Source: GCA-2862585 sp049890295 (GTDB lineage: Bacteria; Bacteroidota; Bacteroidia; Flavobacteriales; UBA7312). Taken from it: 64,000 nucleotides of DNA. This document shows, piece by piece, positions 25,463 to 34,270 of the stretch. Under the pieces are notes generated by a model. The model was not told the origin of the DNA, made no database searches, and saw only the letters and a program-made list of their open reading frames with translations. Position numbers and translations under genes: made by a program. The first letter of the stretch is position 1. Every line of letters begins with the position of its first letter. The stretch lies in the NCBI GenBank assembly GCA_049890295.1, contig JBMHBP010000009.1, positions 106,065 to 170,064 of the forward strand, given 5' to 3'.

Positions 25463-27262
25463 ATGTCCGATATTATACAACTACTGCCCGATCATGTGGC
25501 CAACCAAATTGCCGCCGGCGAAGTTATACAACGTCCAGCTTCAGCAGTTAAGGAATTATTAGAAAATGCTATTGACGCAGGTGCAACTTCAATAAAACTG
25601 ATTATCAAAGATGCTGGACGAACGCTCATACAGGTAATTGATAACGGTTGTGGTATGAGTGAAACTGATGCTCGTATGTGTTTCGAACGCCATGCAACTT
25701 CCAAGATTAAAGAAGCTAATGATATTCATTCAATAAGAACAATGGGATTCAGAGGTGAAGCTTTAGCATCTATGGCGGCTATTGCTCACGTTGAATTAAA
25801 ATCTAAATTATACGAACAGGAATTAGGAACTCGATTAACAATAGAGGGTAGTAAGGTTATTACTCATGAAAACTGTGCCACAAATAATGGCACATCTATT
25901 TCAATAAAAAATCTATTTTACAACGTACCAGCCAGAAGAAATTTTCTGAAATCGGACAATGTAGAATTAAAACATATAACAGATGAATTGTTTCGAGTTG
26001 CAATGGCAAATGAAGATTGTTCATTTTCGTATTTTCAAAACGATAAAGAAATCCTAAACTTAGCAGTATCTACAATTAAGAAGCGTATTGTTGACATTTT
26101 TGGAGTCAAGTACAATGAAAAATTAGTTCCTGTTTCAGAAAAAACCTCTCTTATTTCTATTTCAGGTTTTGTGGGTAAACCTGAATTTTCTAAAAAAACT
26201 AGAGGCGACCAATTTTTCTTTGTTAACAAACGTTTTATTAAAAGTGGGTATTTGCATCATGCAGTCAATAATGCATTTAAAGATTTAATCACTGAAGGAC
26301 AACACCCCTCTTACTTTTTATATTTTACAATAGACCCAAAATTTATTGATATTAATATTCACCCTACTAAAACAGAAATAAAATTTGAAGATGAAAAATC
26401 AATTTACGCTATTATTCGATCTAGTGTAAAACGTGCCTTAGGAGTTCATAATATAGTACCCACTCTAGATTTTGAAAAAGATCCTTCTTTCATTGATATT
26501 CCTATTACTAAAAATACAGCTACACAGCCGTCCATTAAGGTAGACACTAGCTACAACCCTTTTGAGAAGCCCAGCTTACCAACTAAAGAATATAATGCTC
26601 CAAAACAACCTAAAAAGGATAATTGGTCTTCTTTATATGAGGAATTACCGAATATTGATATTGTTAATAAACCAAACGAAAGTATTAAATTTCCAACTGA
26701 ACAATCAGACCATTCGGTTCAATCAATTTTTCAAATCAATAATAAGTTCATTGCTATGGTAATAGACTCTGGATTAATGATCATTCATCAAGAAAGAGCT
26801 CATGAACGAATTTTATATGAGTACTATAAAAATACATCAAATGAAGAAAAAGAATCACAACAGTTACTTTTTCCTAAAACAGTTGAGCTTTCAGCATCAG
26901 ACATTGGTATTGTAAAAGAAATGAGCAATGAGTTATTAAATATAGGCTTTCGATTTGATTATTTAAACGCTAATAGCTTGGTTGTTCTTGGAACTCCACA
27001 AGATCTGGGTATGGAATCATTAGATAGTGTTTTTGAAGAATTGATAGAACAATATAAAATGCAATCTTCTATTAATAAAGATAATAAATTTGCACTTTCA
27101 ATTGCCAAAAGCATGTGCATTAAAAGTGGAAGAAAATTAAACTTAGAAGAAATGAAGTCTGTAGTTGATAGTTTATTTGCATGTCAAATACCAAATACAA
27201 CAGCTACTGGCAAACCAACATTAACAACATTATCATTAGAAGAAATTAATAAGAAGTTTTAA
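25463..27262 (+). CDS. mutL: DNA mismatch repair protein MutL
   Basis: A 599-residue MutL, the ATP-dependent match-maker of mismatch repair. The GHKL ATPase is clear: VKELLENAIDAGA (~29-41), QVIDNGCGM (~57-65), GFRGEALASMAAIAHVEL (~94-111) and NGTSISIKNLFYNVPARRNF (~141-160). A linker (~335-410) leads to the C-terminal dimerisation domain. There the endonuclease motif DQHA(X)2E(X)4E reads HQERAHERILYE (~434-445), so the metal-binding Asp and His are replaced and nicking activity is doubtful. The rhomboid gene follows after three bases. Confidence 0.95.
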   Translation: MSDIIQLLPDHVANQIAAGEVIQRPASAVKELLENAIDAGATSIKLIIKDAGRTLIQVIDNGCGMSETDARMCFERHATSKIKEANDIHSIRTMGFRGEALASMAAIAHVELKSKLYEQELGTRLTIEGSKVITHENCATNNGTSISIKNLFYNVPARRNFLKSDNVELKHITDELFRVAMANEDCSFSYFQNDKEILNLAVSTIKKRIVDIFGVKYNEKLVPVSEKTSLISISGFVGKPEFSKKTRGDQFFFVNKRFIKSGYLHHAVNNAFKDLITEGQHPSYFLYFTIDPKFIDINIHPTKTEIKFEDEKSIYAIIRSSVKRALGVHNIVPTLDFEKDPSFIDIPITKNTATQPSIKVDTSYNPFEKPSLPTKEYNAPKQPKKDNWSSLYEELPNIDIVNKPNESIKFPTEQSDHSVQSIFQINNKFIAMVIDSGLMIIHQERAHERILYEYYKNTSNEEKESQQLLFPKTVELSASDIGIVKEMSNELLNIGFRFDYLNANSLVVLGTPQDLGMESLDSVFEELIEQYKMQSSINKDNKFALSIAKSMCIKSGRKLNLEEMKSVVDSLFACQIPNTTATGKPTLTTLSLEEINKKF

Positions 27263-27265
27263 AAG

Positions 27266-28009
27266 ATGAATATAGGCCCATCAAGATTTAGCTATTTACC
27301 AGAAGTTGTCAAAAACCTTCTCATAATAAATGGTCTATTCTTTTTAGCAAAGTATGTATTAGGTGCTAATTTTGGTATAGATTTAGATCAATTATTTGGA
27401 TTACACAATTGGCAATCTCCCGATTTTAGACCTTATCAATTTATTACTCATATTTTTATGCATGGTAATTTTTCGCATATTTTCTTCAACATGTTTGCTC
27501 TTTGGATGTTTGGTAATCAATTAGAAAATATTTGGGGTGGAAAGCGTTTTTTAATCTTTTACGTGATTACGGGATTAGGGGCTGCGGCTATACATTTAGC
27601 AATTAATCAATTTCAAATTTCTTCGCTTGAAACTCAAATGAGTGCAGAGCAAATTAGTAAAGTAGTTGCAAGTGGTTATTCGGCTTTACAAAATGGTCAA
27701 AATTTTATAGATCCACTAATGAGTAAACTCAATTTACTGTACCACATTCCAACAGTTGGGGCATCAGGTGCAGTTTATGGTTTATTATTAGCATTTGGCA
27801 TGTTATTTCCTAATACTTTAATCTATATTTATTTTGCTATTCCAATCAAGGCAAAATATCTTGTAGCTGGTTTAGGACTTCTAGCGTTTTGGCAAGGTTT
27901 ACAAAATAACCCTGGAGATAATGTAGCACATTTTGCTCATTTAGGCGGCATGTTGTTTGGTTATTTACTAATAAAATATTGGAGAAAAAATAGTCAACAC
28001 TTCTACTAG
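27266..28009 (+). CDS. Rhomboid-family intramembrane serine protease (first of a pair)
   Basis: A 247-residue polytopic protein with about six to seven transmembrane segments. Catalytic features are complete: HIFMHGNFSHIFFNMFALWMFG (~60-80, first-helix histidines), serine in VGASGAVYG (GxSG, ~164-172) and histidine in AHFAHLGGMLFGY (~218-230). Rhomboids cut transmembrane helices inside the membrane; substrates are unknown here. It follows mutL by three bases and the second rhomboid by one base, suggesting tandem duplication and co-transcription. Confidence 0.9.
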   Translation: MNIGPSRFSYLPEVVKNLLIINGLFFLAKYVLGANFGIDLDQLFGLHNWQSPDFRPYQFITHIFMHGNFSHIFFNMFALWMFGNQLENIWGGKRFLIFYVITGLGAAAIHLAINQFQISSLETQMSAEQISKVVASGYSALQNGQNFIDPLMSKLNLLYHIPTVGASGAVYGLLLAFGMLFPNTLIYIYFAIPIKAKYLVAGLGLLAFWQGLQNNPGDNVAHFAHLGGMLFGYLLIKYWRKNSQHFY

Positions 28010-28010
28010 A

Positions 28011-28880
28011 ATGATTTTTAACGACATAAGAAAAAGCTTTAGAAAAGGTACTATGTTAGGTCGATTGATCTACATCAATATTGCCGTTTTTGTTTTTGTT
28101 GAAATAATAAGAGTATTCAATTTTCTATTCAATCTTACAACTGATTTTTTAATACAATTTGCATTACCAGCCCAGTTAAGTTCATTCCTTACAAAACCAT
28201 GGACGATAATCAGTTATATGTTTGTTCACGATGGATTCGTTCACTTAATTTTTAACTTATTATGGTTTTATTTTGGAGGTAGTATTTTTTTAAAATACCT
28301 CACTAACAGACAAATCATTAGCACTTATATTTTAGGTGGTTTAGTGGGTGGATTGTTATATATTTTAGCTTTCAATTATTTTCCAGTTTTTGAAGCATCC
28401 TTACCCACTTCTATTGCGGTGGGTTCTTCTGCATCAGTATTTGCCATTCTTATTGCCATAGCTACTTATGTACCAAACTATAATGTTAACCTTACTTTTA
28501 TTGGTAATGTTAAATTGAAGCATATTGCCATCTTTACAGTTATTCTAGATCTTCTATTGATTCCTAAAGGAAATGCAGGCGGTCATATTGCTCACATTGG
28601 TGGAGCAATATATGGGTATTACTTTTCAAAACGACTACTGAAGGGTAAAGATATCTCTAAGGGTTTTGATAAGCTCATGTTTTATCTAAATTCATTATTT
28701 AAACCACAAATAAAAATGAAGACTATTCATCGAAAAGCTAAAAATGATGATGAATGGAGAGAGCAGAAATCAAATGAACAAAGGGAAATTAATTTGATAC
28801 TAGAAAAAATTGCTCAATCTGGCTACGATAGTCTAAACAAAGAAGAAAAAGACACCTTATTTAAGGCTAGTAAAAAATAA
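28011..28880 (+). CDS. Rhomboid-family protein (second of a pair, altered motif)
   Basis: A 289-residue rhomboid with about six transmembrane segments and a C-terminal cytoplasmic tail of ~70 residues rich in charged residues (AKNDDEWREQKSNEQREIN). The histidine region MFVHDGFVHLIFNLLWFYFGG (~64-84) and the catalytic histidine in GGHIAHIGGAIYGYY (~191-205) are present. The serine motif reads VGSSASVFA rather than GxSG: the serine is kept but the final Gly is Ala, so activity is less certain than for its neighbour. The tail, absent from the first copy, could bind a partner. Confidence 0.85.
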   Translation: MIFNDIRKSFRKGTMLGRLIYINIAVFVFVEIIRVFNFLFNLTTDFLIQFALPAQLSSFLTKPWTIISYMFVHDGFVHLIFNLLWFYFGGSIFLKYLTNRQIISTYILGGLVGGLLYILAFNYFPVFEASLPTSIAVGSSASVFAILIAIATYVPNYNVNLTFIGNVKLKHIAIFTVILDLLLIPKGNAGGHIAHIGGAIYGYYFSKRLLKGKDISKGFDKLMFYLNSLFKPQIKMKTIHRKAKNDDEWREQKSNEQREINLILEKIAQSGYDSLNKEEKDTLFKASKK

Positions 28881-28882
28881 AA

Positions 28883-29905
28883 ATGATGATTAATACTTTA
28901 CTCTACATCATTAATATCACTTTTTTATTCGCTTTGTTCCTTTCTTATGGTGCTCCGTATTTCAGTCCAGACACAATACTATGGCCCATTGCATTTTTAG
29001 GCTTAGTTTATCCATTATTACTTCTTATAAATAGCTTATTTTTAATCTATTGGCTTATTGTGTTTAAAAAACATTTTTGGACAAATTTGATAATCTTAGC
29101 CATAGGATTTGGTTATATTAAAAACAATGTCAACTTCAATAAATCTGAAAACCTGGAAGGTCAACGCTTTTCAATAATGAGCTTTAATGTAAGACTGTTT
29201 AATGCTTACAATTGGATTAAAGATGATGACACAAAAAATAATATTATCAATTTTATCAATAATACATCATCTGGAATTGTTTGCTTTCAAGAATTCTACG
29301 CTCCTGAAAAACTACCACAATTCAATTACAATTACAGTCATATTGGACTACAAAACGATAGAAAAAGCTGGCGAATGGCAACCTTTTCAAAGTATCCTAT
29401 TATAAAAAAAGGCACAGTTAGTGTGAATGGTGAAACAAAAAATAATGTTTGTATTTATTCTGATATTGTTATTGAACTAGACACTATCAGAGTGTACAAT
29501 ATTCACTTAGCTTCAAACTGGTTTCAAAAACAAGACTATGAATTTTTAGATAACCCTTCCGTTGAAGGAGCTGAAAATATTATTGAGCGATTAAAACGTT
29601 CATATCACAAACGGGCTAATCAGGTGGTTGCCATAAAAAAACATATTAACACCTCAGTATTTCCAGTAATTGTTTGCGGTGACTTCAATGACACGCCAAA
29701 CTCTTATGCTTATAAAGTATTATCAGAGGGCTTGTTTGATAGCTTCACTAATAGTGGTCAGGGTTTAGGAAGTACTTACAATGGCAAGGTACCAGGTTTA
29801 AGAATAGACTATATACTTCATAGTCCAGATTTAGAGATTGTCAATTTCAAGGTCCATAATAAAAATCTATCAGACCATTTTCCTATTCAAAGTGGCTTTA
29901 ACTAA
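28883..29905 (+). CDS. Endonuclease/exonuclease/phosphatase family protein, membrane-anchored
   Basis: A 340-residue protein with two or three N-terminal hydrophobic helices (~5-25, 30-55, 60-80) then an EEP catalytic domain. Visible: FSIMSFNVRLFNAYNW (~97), CFQEFYAPEKL (metal Glu, ~134), VYNIHLASNWF (~200), VCGDFNDTPNSYAYKVL (~262-278) and SDHFPIQSGF at the end (catalytic His). The family includes nucleases, phosphodiesterases and sphingomyelinases; membrane anchoring suggests a lipid or extracytoplasmic substrate. The stop interlocks with the convergent peptide-binding gene over four bases (CTAA). Confidence 0.85.
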   Translation: MMINTLLYIINITFLFALFLSYGAPYFSPDTILWPIAFLGLVYPLLLLINSLFLIYWLIVFKKHFWTNLIILAIGFGYIKNNVNFNKSENLEGQRFSIMSFNVRLFNAYNWIKDDDTKNNIINFINNTSSGIVCFQEFYAPEKLPQFNYNYSHIGLQNDRKSWRMATFSKYPIIKKGTVSVNGETKNNVCIYSDIVIELDTIRVYNIHLASNWFQKQDYEFLDNPSVEGAENIIERLKRSYHKRANQVVAIKKHINTSVFPVIVCGDFNDTPNSYAYKVLSEGLFDSFTNSGQGLGSTYNGKVPGLRIDYILHSPDLEIVNFKVHNKNLSDHFPIQSGFN

Positions 29906-31479
29906 TTGACCTTACTCACTTTTTTTAAGTCAAGTAAATTCATTGGATTAGCTTCAAGTCCAAAAATATTATTTTGAATGAATCGCACCACTTGATCATA
30001 ATAAAGCGGAACGATAATGGCTTCATCAATTATAATCTGATTCATTTTTTGATACATCTGTTTTCTTATTTCAAAAGACTTCTCTACTAATGAAGCTTCA
30101 TAAAGCCTATCATATTTAGGACTAGAAAAATGGGTGTAATTTGGCCCATTTGGACATAAGTTTTTAGAGTAAAATAAGGCCAGGTAATTCTCTGCATCAG
30201 CATAATCAGCAATCCACGAACCTCTAAAAAAATCTAATTTGGAAGTCGCCACCATTTGACGATGTGTAGATGGTGGATTGATAGTAATTGACACATTAAT
30301 ACCAATTTCTGATAATTGGTTTTGAATAAATTCACATAAATCTAGATAAGAGCTTGTTGTACTGAGAGTAATCTCTACATTTTCAATATTGGCTTCTTTT
30401 AACAATTCTTTTGCTAATATGGGGTTATATTGATAAGCTTTTATAGAATCAGAAAAAGAAGGCAATCCTTTAGGAATAAAACCATAATTTGCTGGTGTTC
30501 CTATATTATTTCGTAAATATTTAATCATCTTTTGCCTGTCAAAACCATAATTTATAGCCTTTCTTACAGCTAGTTGTTGAGATGGTGAAGTCGAATTCTC
30601 ATCCATTAAAAATCCTAAATATTCAGTATTTAGATAAGGTAAAGATTGTAATTGAATCTTTCCTTCATATTTATCTCTAAGCTCTCCAAAAGGGGTTAAA
30701 ACCTCATCTTTGTAAGATGGGTCTAATCCAGAATAAAAATCTAAATTTCCCTTTATAAATTCTAGAAATGCAGTTTGTTTATCTTTAACAAAAGAGATAG
30801 CAACAGCGTCTAATTGAGGATAGCCTTTTTCGTGAAAATCATCATATTTTCTTAGGACAAGCTTGATATTTTGTTTCCAATATTGAAAATGGAAAGGTCC
30901 GGTTCCAATTGGTGAATCTCTAAAATCTGTTTGCTCAACAATTTTCTGGGGAACTACAGAACAATAGGACATTGATAGAAGTCCTAGAAAAGGTTGAAAT
31001 GGGGTATGTAAAGTAATTATTAAAGTTGAATCATTTTCAGAGTAGTAATCTTTGACATTATTTAATACCCAAGCACCAGGTGAGGCAATCTTCTCATTTG
31101 TAAGTCGGTTAAAACTATAAATAAAATCACTAGCCTTAACAAGTCTTTCCTCTTTTGAATTAAATAATTTATGATCATGAAAATACACATCATTTCTCAA
31201 TGTAAAGGAGTATTGTGTCCCATCATCAGAAATTTGCCAACCTTTAGCAATACTAGGCAACACATTAAGATCTTTATCTAGCTGAACCAATCCATCAAAA
31301 ATTTGATTAGTTATCCATATACTGGCCTGATCTTTTGCAAAAGCTGGATCTAAACTATTAACTCCTGAATATTCATTGTATTTAAAGATGGATAAATGAG
31401 AATCGTCTGCTCTATGATTACACGAAAACAAAAGAAGAAAACAAACTAAAAAAAAAGAGATTGAAAAACGAGATATCAT
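29902..31479 (-). CDS. Peptide/oligopeptide ABC transporter substrate-binding lipoprotein
   Basis: A 525-residue family-5 solute-binding protein. Lipobox LFSC puts the acylated Cys at residue ~20, followed by NHRADDS. Visible: AFAKDQASIWITNQIFDGLVQLD (~43-62), IAKGWQISDDGTQYSFTLRNDVYFHD (~78-103, classic SBP_bac_5 region), GTGPFHFQYW (~193) and RKAINYGFDRQKMI (~305-318). Such proteins deliver peptides or nickel to DppBC/OppBC permeases. No permease or ATPase is adjacent; permeases lie 24-30 kb away. Its start faces an ~300-base region shared with mtaB. Confidence 0.9.
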   Translation of the reverse strand: MISRFSISFFLVCFLLLFSCNHRADDSHLSIFKYNEYSGVNSLDPAFAKDQASIWITNQIFDGLVQLDKDLNVLPSIAKGWQISDDGTQYSFTLRNDVYFHDHKLFNSKEERLVKASDFIYSFNRLTNEKIASPGAWVLNNVKDYYSENDSTLIITLHTPFQPFLGLLSMSYCSVVPQKIVEQTDFRDSPIGTGPFHFQYWKQNIKLVLRKYDDFHEKGYPQLDAVAISFVKDKQTAFLEFIKGNLDFYSGLDPSYKDEVLTPFGELRDKYEGKIQLQSLPYLNTEYLGFLMDENSTSPSQQLAVRKAINYGFDRQKMIKYLRNNIGTPANYGFIPKGLPSFSDSIKAYQYNPILAKELLKEANIENVEITLSTTSSYLDLCEFIQNQLSEIGINVSITINPPSTHRQMVATSKLDFFRGSWIADYADAENYLALFYSKNLCPNGPNYTHFSSPKYDRLYEASLVEKSFEIRKQMYQKMNQIIIDEAIIVPLYYDQVVRFIQNNIFGLEANPMNLLDLKKVSKVN

Positions 31480-31778
31480 AGGAAGTAAAAATACATCTTA
31501 AGTACAAGAATTCAAATCCAAGCTTAAAGGAATTTACAATACCAAAAATAAATTTGGTTAGCTTAGTTGTGATAAACGATTAATAACTCTAGCTTTTCAC
31601 TTTTGGTTTTCCTTAAAGCCTGGATTTTGAACAATTCAAAAAACAATTATTAAATGACACTCTTGTGTATATTTTACGATTAGTTTATGTATATAGTTTC
31701 ATTAGTATTATAAAATATGTCTGAGCGACTAGTTAATAAGTTTAAAACCAATTTAAAAAACATATTTTTGCCTTAACA
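31480..31778. other. Divergent intergenic region (peptide-binding gene / mtaB)
   Basis: About 300 bases without a plausible gene. It holds an inverted repeat ACCAAA-6-TTTGGT (31541-31558) that overlaps a minus-strand TAnnTTTG match (TATTTTTG, 31550-31543) 64 bases upstream of the peptide-binding gene, and a plus-strand TATTTTTG (31763-31770) eight bases before mtaB. No RNA gene is apparent. Confidence 0.5.
31763..31770 (+). promoter_or_regulatory. Candidate -7 element for mtaB
   Basis: TATTTTTG matches TAnnTTTG and ends eight bases before the mtaB start, with a weak TTTA at 31741-31744 where -33 would lie. The leader would be only a few bases. Confidence 0.4.
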
Positions 31779-33095
31779 ATGAACACTTCATCAACAGTCG
31801 CATTTTACACTCAAGGTTGTAAGCTTAATTTTTCAGAAACTTCAAGTATTTCTCGACAATTAATCAATGATGGCTACAACAAGGTAGATTTCAGTGATAA
31901 AGCTGATATATATGTTATCAATACTTGTTCTGTTACTGAAAATGCCGATAAAGAGTGTAAACGAATTGTGAAATCAGCTTTAAAAACCTCACCTGAAGCC
32001 TACATAGTGGTGGTTGGCTGTTATGCTCAGCTCAAGCCTGAACAAATCTCAGAAATTGACGGTGTCGATTTAATACTTGGAGCTACTGAAAAATTTAAAC
32101 TCAACCATTACTTACATGACCTAAGCAAGAAAGAAACTACTGAGATTCATTCTTGTGAAATAGATGATGCTAACTTTTTTGTCGATGCCTACTCTATTGG
32201 TGATCGAACTAGAGCCTTTTTAAAAGTTCAGGATGGTTGTGATTATAAGTGTACTTATTGTACAATTCCACTAGCTAGAGGAATTAGCAGAAGTGATAAG
32301 TTAGAAAATGTTATAAAAAATGCTAAGTTAATTTCAGAAAAAGGTATTCAGGAAATTGTACTAACTGGAGTAAATATTGGTGATTACGGAAAAGGCGAGT
32401 TTGGAAATAAAAAACATGAACATACCTTTTTAGATTTAGTGAAATCTCTTGACAAAGTCGATGGTATCAACAGATTACGAATTTCTTCTATAGAACCCAA
32501 TCTTCTAAAAAATGATACCATAGAGTTTGTAGCAAATTCAAAAGCCTTTGTACCCCATTTTCATATCCCTCTACAATCAGGTTCAGATGAGATCCTAAAG
32601 AAAATGAAAAGAAGGTATTTAACAGAACTTTATACTGAAAGAGTAAACTATATAAAATCATTAATGCCCCACTGCTGTATTGGTGTTGACGTGATTGTAG
32701 GCTTTCCTGGTGAAACTGAAGAACAGTTTTTAGAAACATATCGATTTTTAAATCAATTAGATATTTCTTATTTGCATGTTTTCTCTTATTCTGAACGAGC
32801 AAATACGGAAGCTGAAAAAATGGAAAATCCTGTTAGTAAAGGGATTAGACATAAGAGAAGTAAAATGCTTAGAGTCCTTTCTGTAAAGAAAAAACGACAG
32901 TTCTATGAAAGTCAAATAGGAACAAATAGAGACGTAATATTTGAAGCAGAGAATAAAAACGGATTTATGTATGGTTTTACTGAAAACTATATAAGAGTAA
33001 AAGCACCGTTCCAATCAGATTGGATTGATACCATAAAAAAAACTACTTTAAAACAATTAGATGAAAACGGAGTTTTTATCTTTGAAGAAGTTTAA
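31779..33095 (+). CDS. mtaB: tRNA (N6-threonylcarbamoyladenosine(37)-C2)-methylthiotransferase
   Basis: A 438-residue radical SAM methylthiotransferase that turns t6A37 into ms2t6A37 in ANN-decoding tRNAs. Domains in order: N-terminal UPF0004 domain with cluster cysteines in TQGCKLNFSE (~10), INTCSVTENADKEC (~45-58) and VVGCYAQLKP (~80); radical SAM core with VQDGCDYKCTYCTIPLARG (~150-168); and a C-terminal TRAM domain. The MtaB subgroup is favoured over MiaB or RimO by the short N-terminus opening with YTQGCKLN. It is followed after 11 bases by lgt. Confidence 0.93.
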   Translation: MNTSSTVAFYTQGCKLNFSETSSISRQLINDGYNKVDFSDKADIYVINTCSVTENADKECKRIVKSALKTSPEAYIVVVGCYAQLKPEQISEIDGVDLILGATEKFKLNHYLHDLSKKETTEIHSCEIDDANFFVDAYSIGDRTRAFLKVQDGCDYKCTYCTIPLARGISRSDKLENVIKNAKLISEKGIQEIVLTGVNIGDYGKGEFGNKKHEHTFLDLVKSLDKVDGINRLRISSIEPNLLKNDTIEFVANSKAFVPHFHIPLQSGSDEILKKMKRRYLTELYTERVNYIKSLMPHCCIGVDVIVGFPGETEEQFLETYRFLNQLDISYLHVFSYSERANTEAEKMENPVSKGIRHKRSKMLRVLSVKKKRQFYESQIGTNRDVIFEAENKNGFMYGFTENYIRVKAPFQSDWIDTIKKTTLKQLDENGVFIFEEV

Positions 33096-33106
33096 AAAAC
33101 TAATAT

Positions 33107-34270
33107 ATGTATCCTAATATAAGCTACTTACTAAATGATCTTTTTGGAATCAATGTTCCATTACCTATTCAAACTTTTGGTTTTTTCGTTGCCATAGCCT
33201 TTATACTTTCAAGTTGGACATTAGCACTAGAACTTAAAAGAAAAGAAAAAGAAGGCCTTATATCACCAACAAAACGGTCTAAAATAATTGGTAAAAAAAT
33301 AAGTTCTCAAGAATTAATACTGTCTTTTGTTGTAGGCTTTTTTGTTGGCTATAAATTATTATTTGCCGGACTTAATTATGCCGACTTTGTTCAAAACCCT
33401 CAAGCCATTATTCTTTCTGGAGAAGGGCATTTTATTGGAGGTATTTTAGGCGGATTAATAAACGCATTTCTAAAATACCGAGAAGTTAAAAAACAAGAAC
33501 TGCCTCAGCCAAAAACAATAACCGAAATAGTACACCCCTACCAGCTAGTAGGAAATATCACTATTATTGCAGCTATTTCAGGAATAATAGGTGCTAAGCT
33601 ATTTCATAATTTAGAAAACATAGATGACTTTATAGCTGACCCAATTGGACAATTATTATCTTTTAGTGGTCTTACTTTTTATGGTGGTCTTATTCTAGGT
33701 GCTATTTCAGTAATATATTATGTTAAAAAATACGGAATACATTACAAAATAATTAGTGATGCTGCAGCACCAGGACTAATGTTAGCTTATGGTATTGGAC
33801 GAATGGGATGTCATTTTTCAGGCGATGGTGACTGGGGTATAGAAAACTTATCACCAAAACCAGAATGGCTTAACTTTTTACCAGATTGGGCCTGGGCCTA
33901 CACCTACCCTAATAATGTTATCAATGCTGGCGTACCAATTGACGGTTGTATTGGAAATTATTGTAATGAACTATTAAATCCAGTATTTCCTACACCAATT
34001 TATGAAATTGTAATGGCACTAGTTATATTTAGTGTTTTATGGTCATTACGAAAACGAATCGCTATCCCAGGTCTTTTATTTGGAGTCTATCTGATATTTA
34101 ATGGTCTAGAACGTTTTTTCATTGAGAAAATACGAGTAAACACCAAGTACATTATTTTTGGCAACGAGATTACACAGGCCGAAATTATTTCATCCGTATT
34201 GATAATAATTGGTCTGGCGATCGTTATTAATCTATATTCAACACAAAAAAACAAGCCCATCGAATCTTGA
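33107..34270 (+). CDS. lgt: Prolipoprotein diacylglyceryl transferase
   Basis: An inner-membrane enzyme of 387 residues that attaches diacylglycerol to lipobox cysteines, needed by the lipoproteins in this window. About seven membrane segments are visible, with QTFGFFVAIAFILSSWTLA near the N-terminus and the Lgt signature region LAYGIGRMGCHFSGDGDWG (~226-244), then TPIYEIVMAL and GLERFFIEKIRVN near the end. It is ~100 residues longer than E. coli Lgt, with extra charged and hydrophobic sequence around residues 45-135; long forms are usual in Bacteroidota. The last bases overlap the radical SAM start. Confidence 0.93.
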   Translation: MYPNISYLLNDLFGINVPLPIQTFGFFVAIAFILSSWTLALELKRKEKEGLISPTKRSKIIGKKISSQELILSFVVGFFVGYKLLFAGLNYADFVQNPQAIILSGEGHFIGGILGGLINAFLKYREVKKQELPQPKTITEIVHPYQLVGNITIIAAISGIIGAKLFHNLENIDDFIADPIGQLLSFSGLTFYGGLILGAISVIYYVKKYGIHYKIISDAAAPGLMLAYGIGRMGCHFSGDGDWGIENLSPKPEWLNFLPDWAWAYTYPNNVINAGVPIDGCIGNYCNELLNPVFPTPIYEIVMALVIFSVLWSLRKRIAIPGLLFGVYLIFNGLERFFIEKIRVNTKYIIFGNEITQAEIISSVLIIIGLAIVINLYSTQKNKPIES

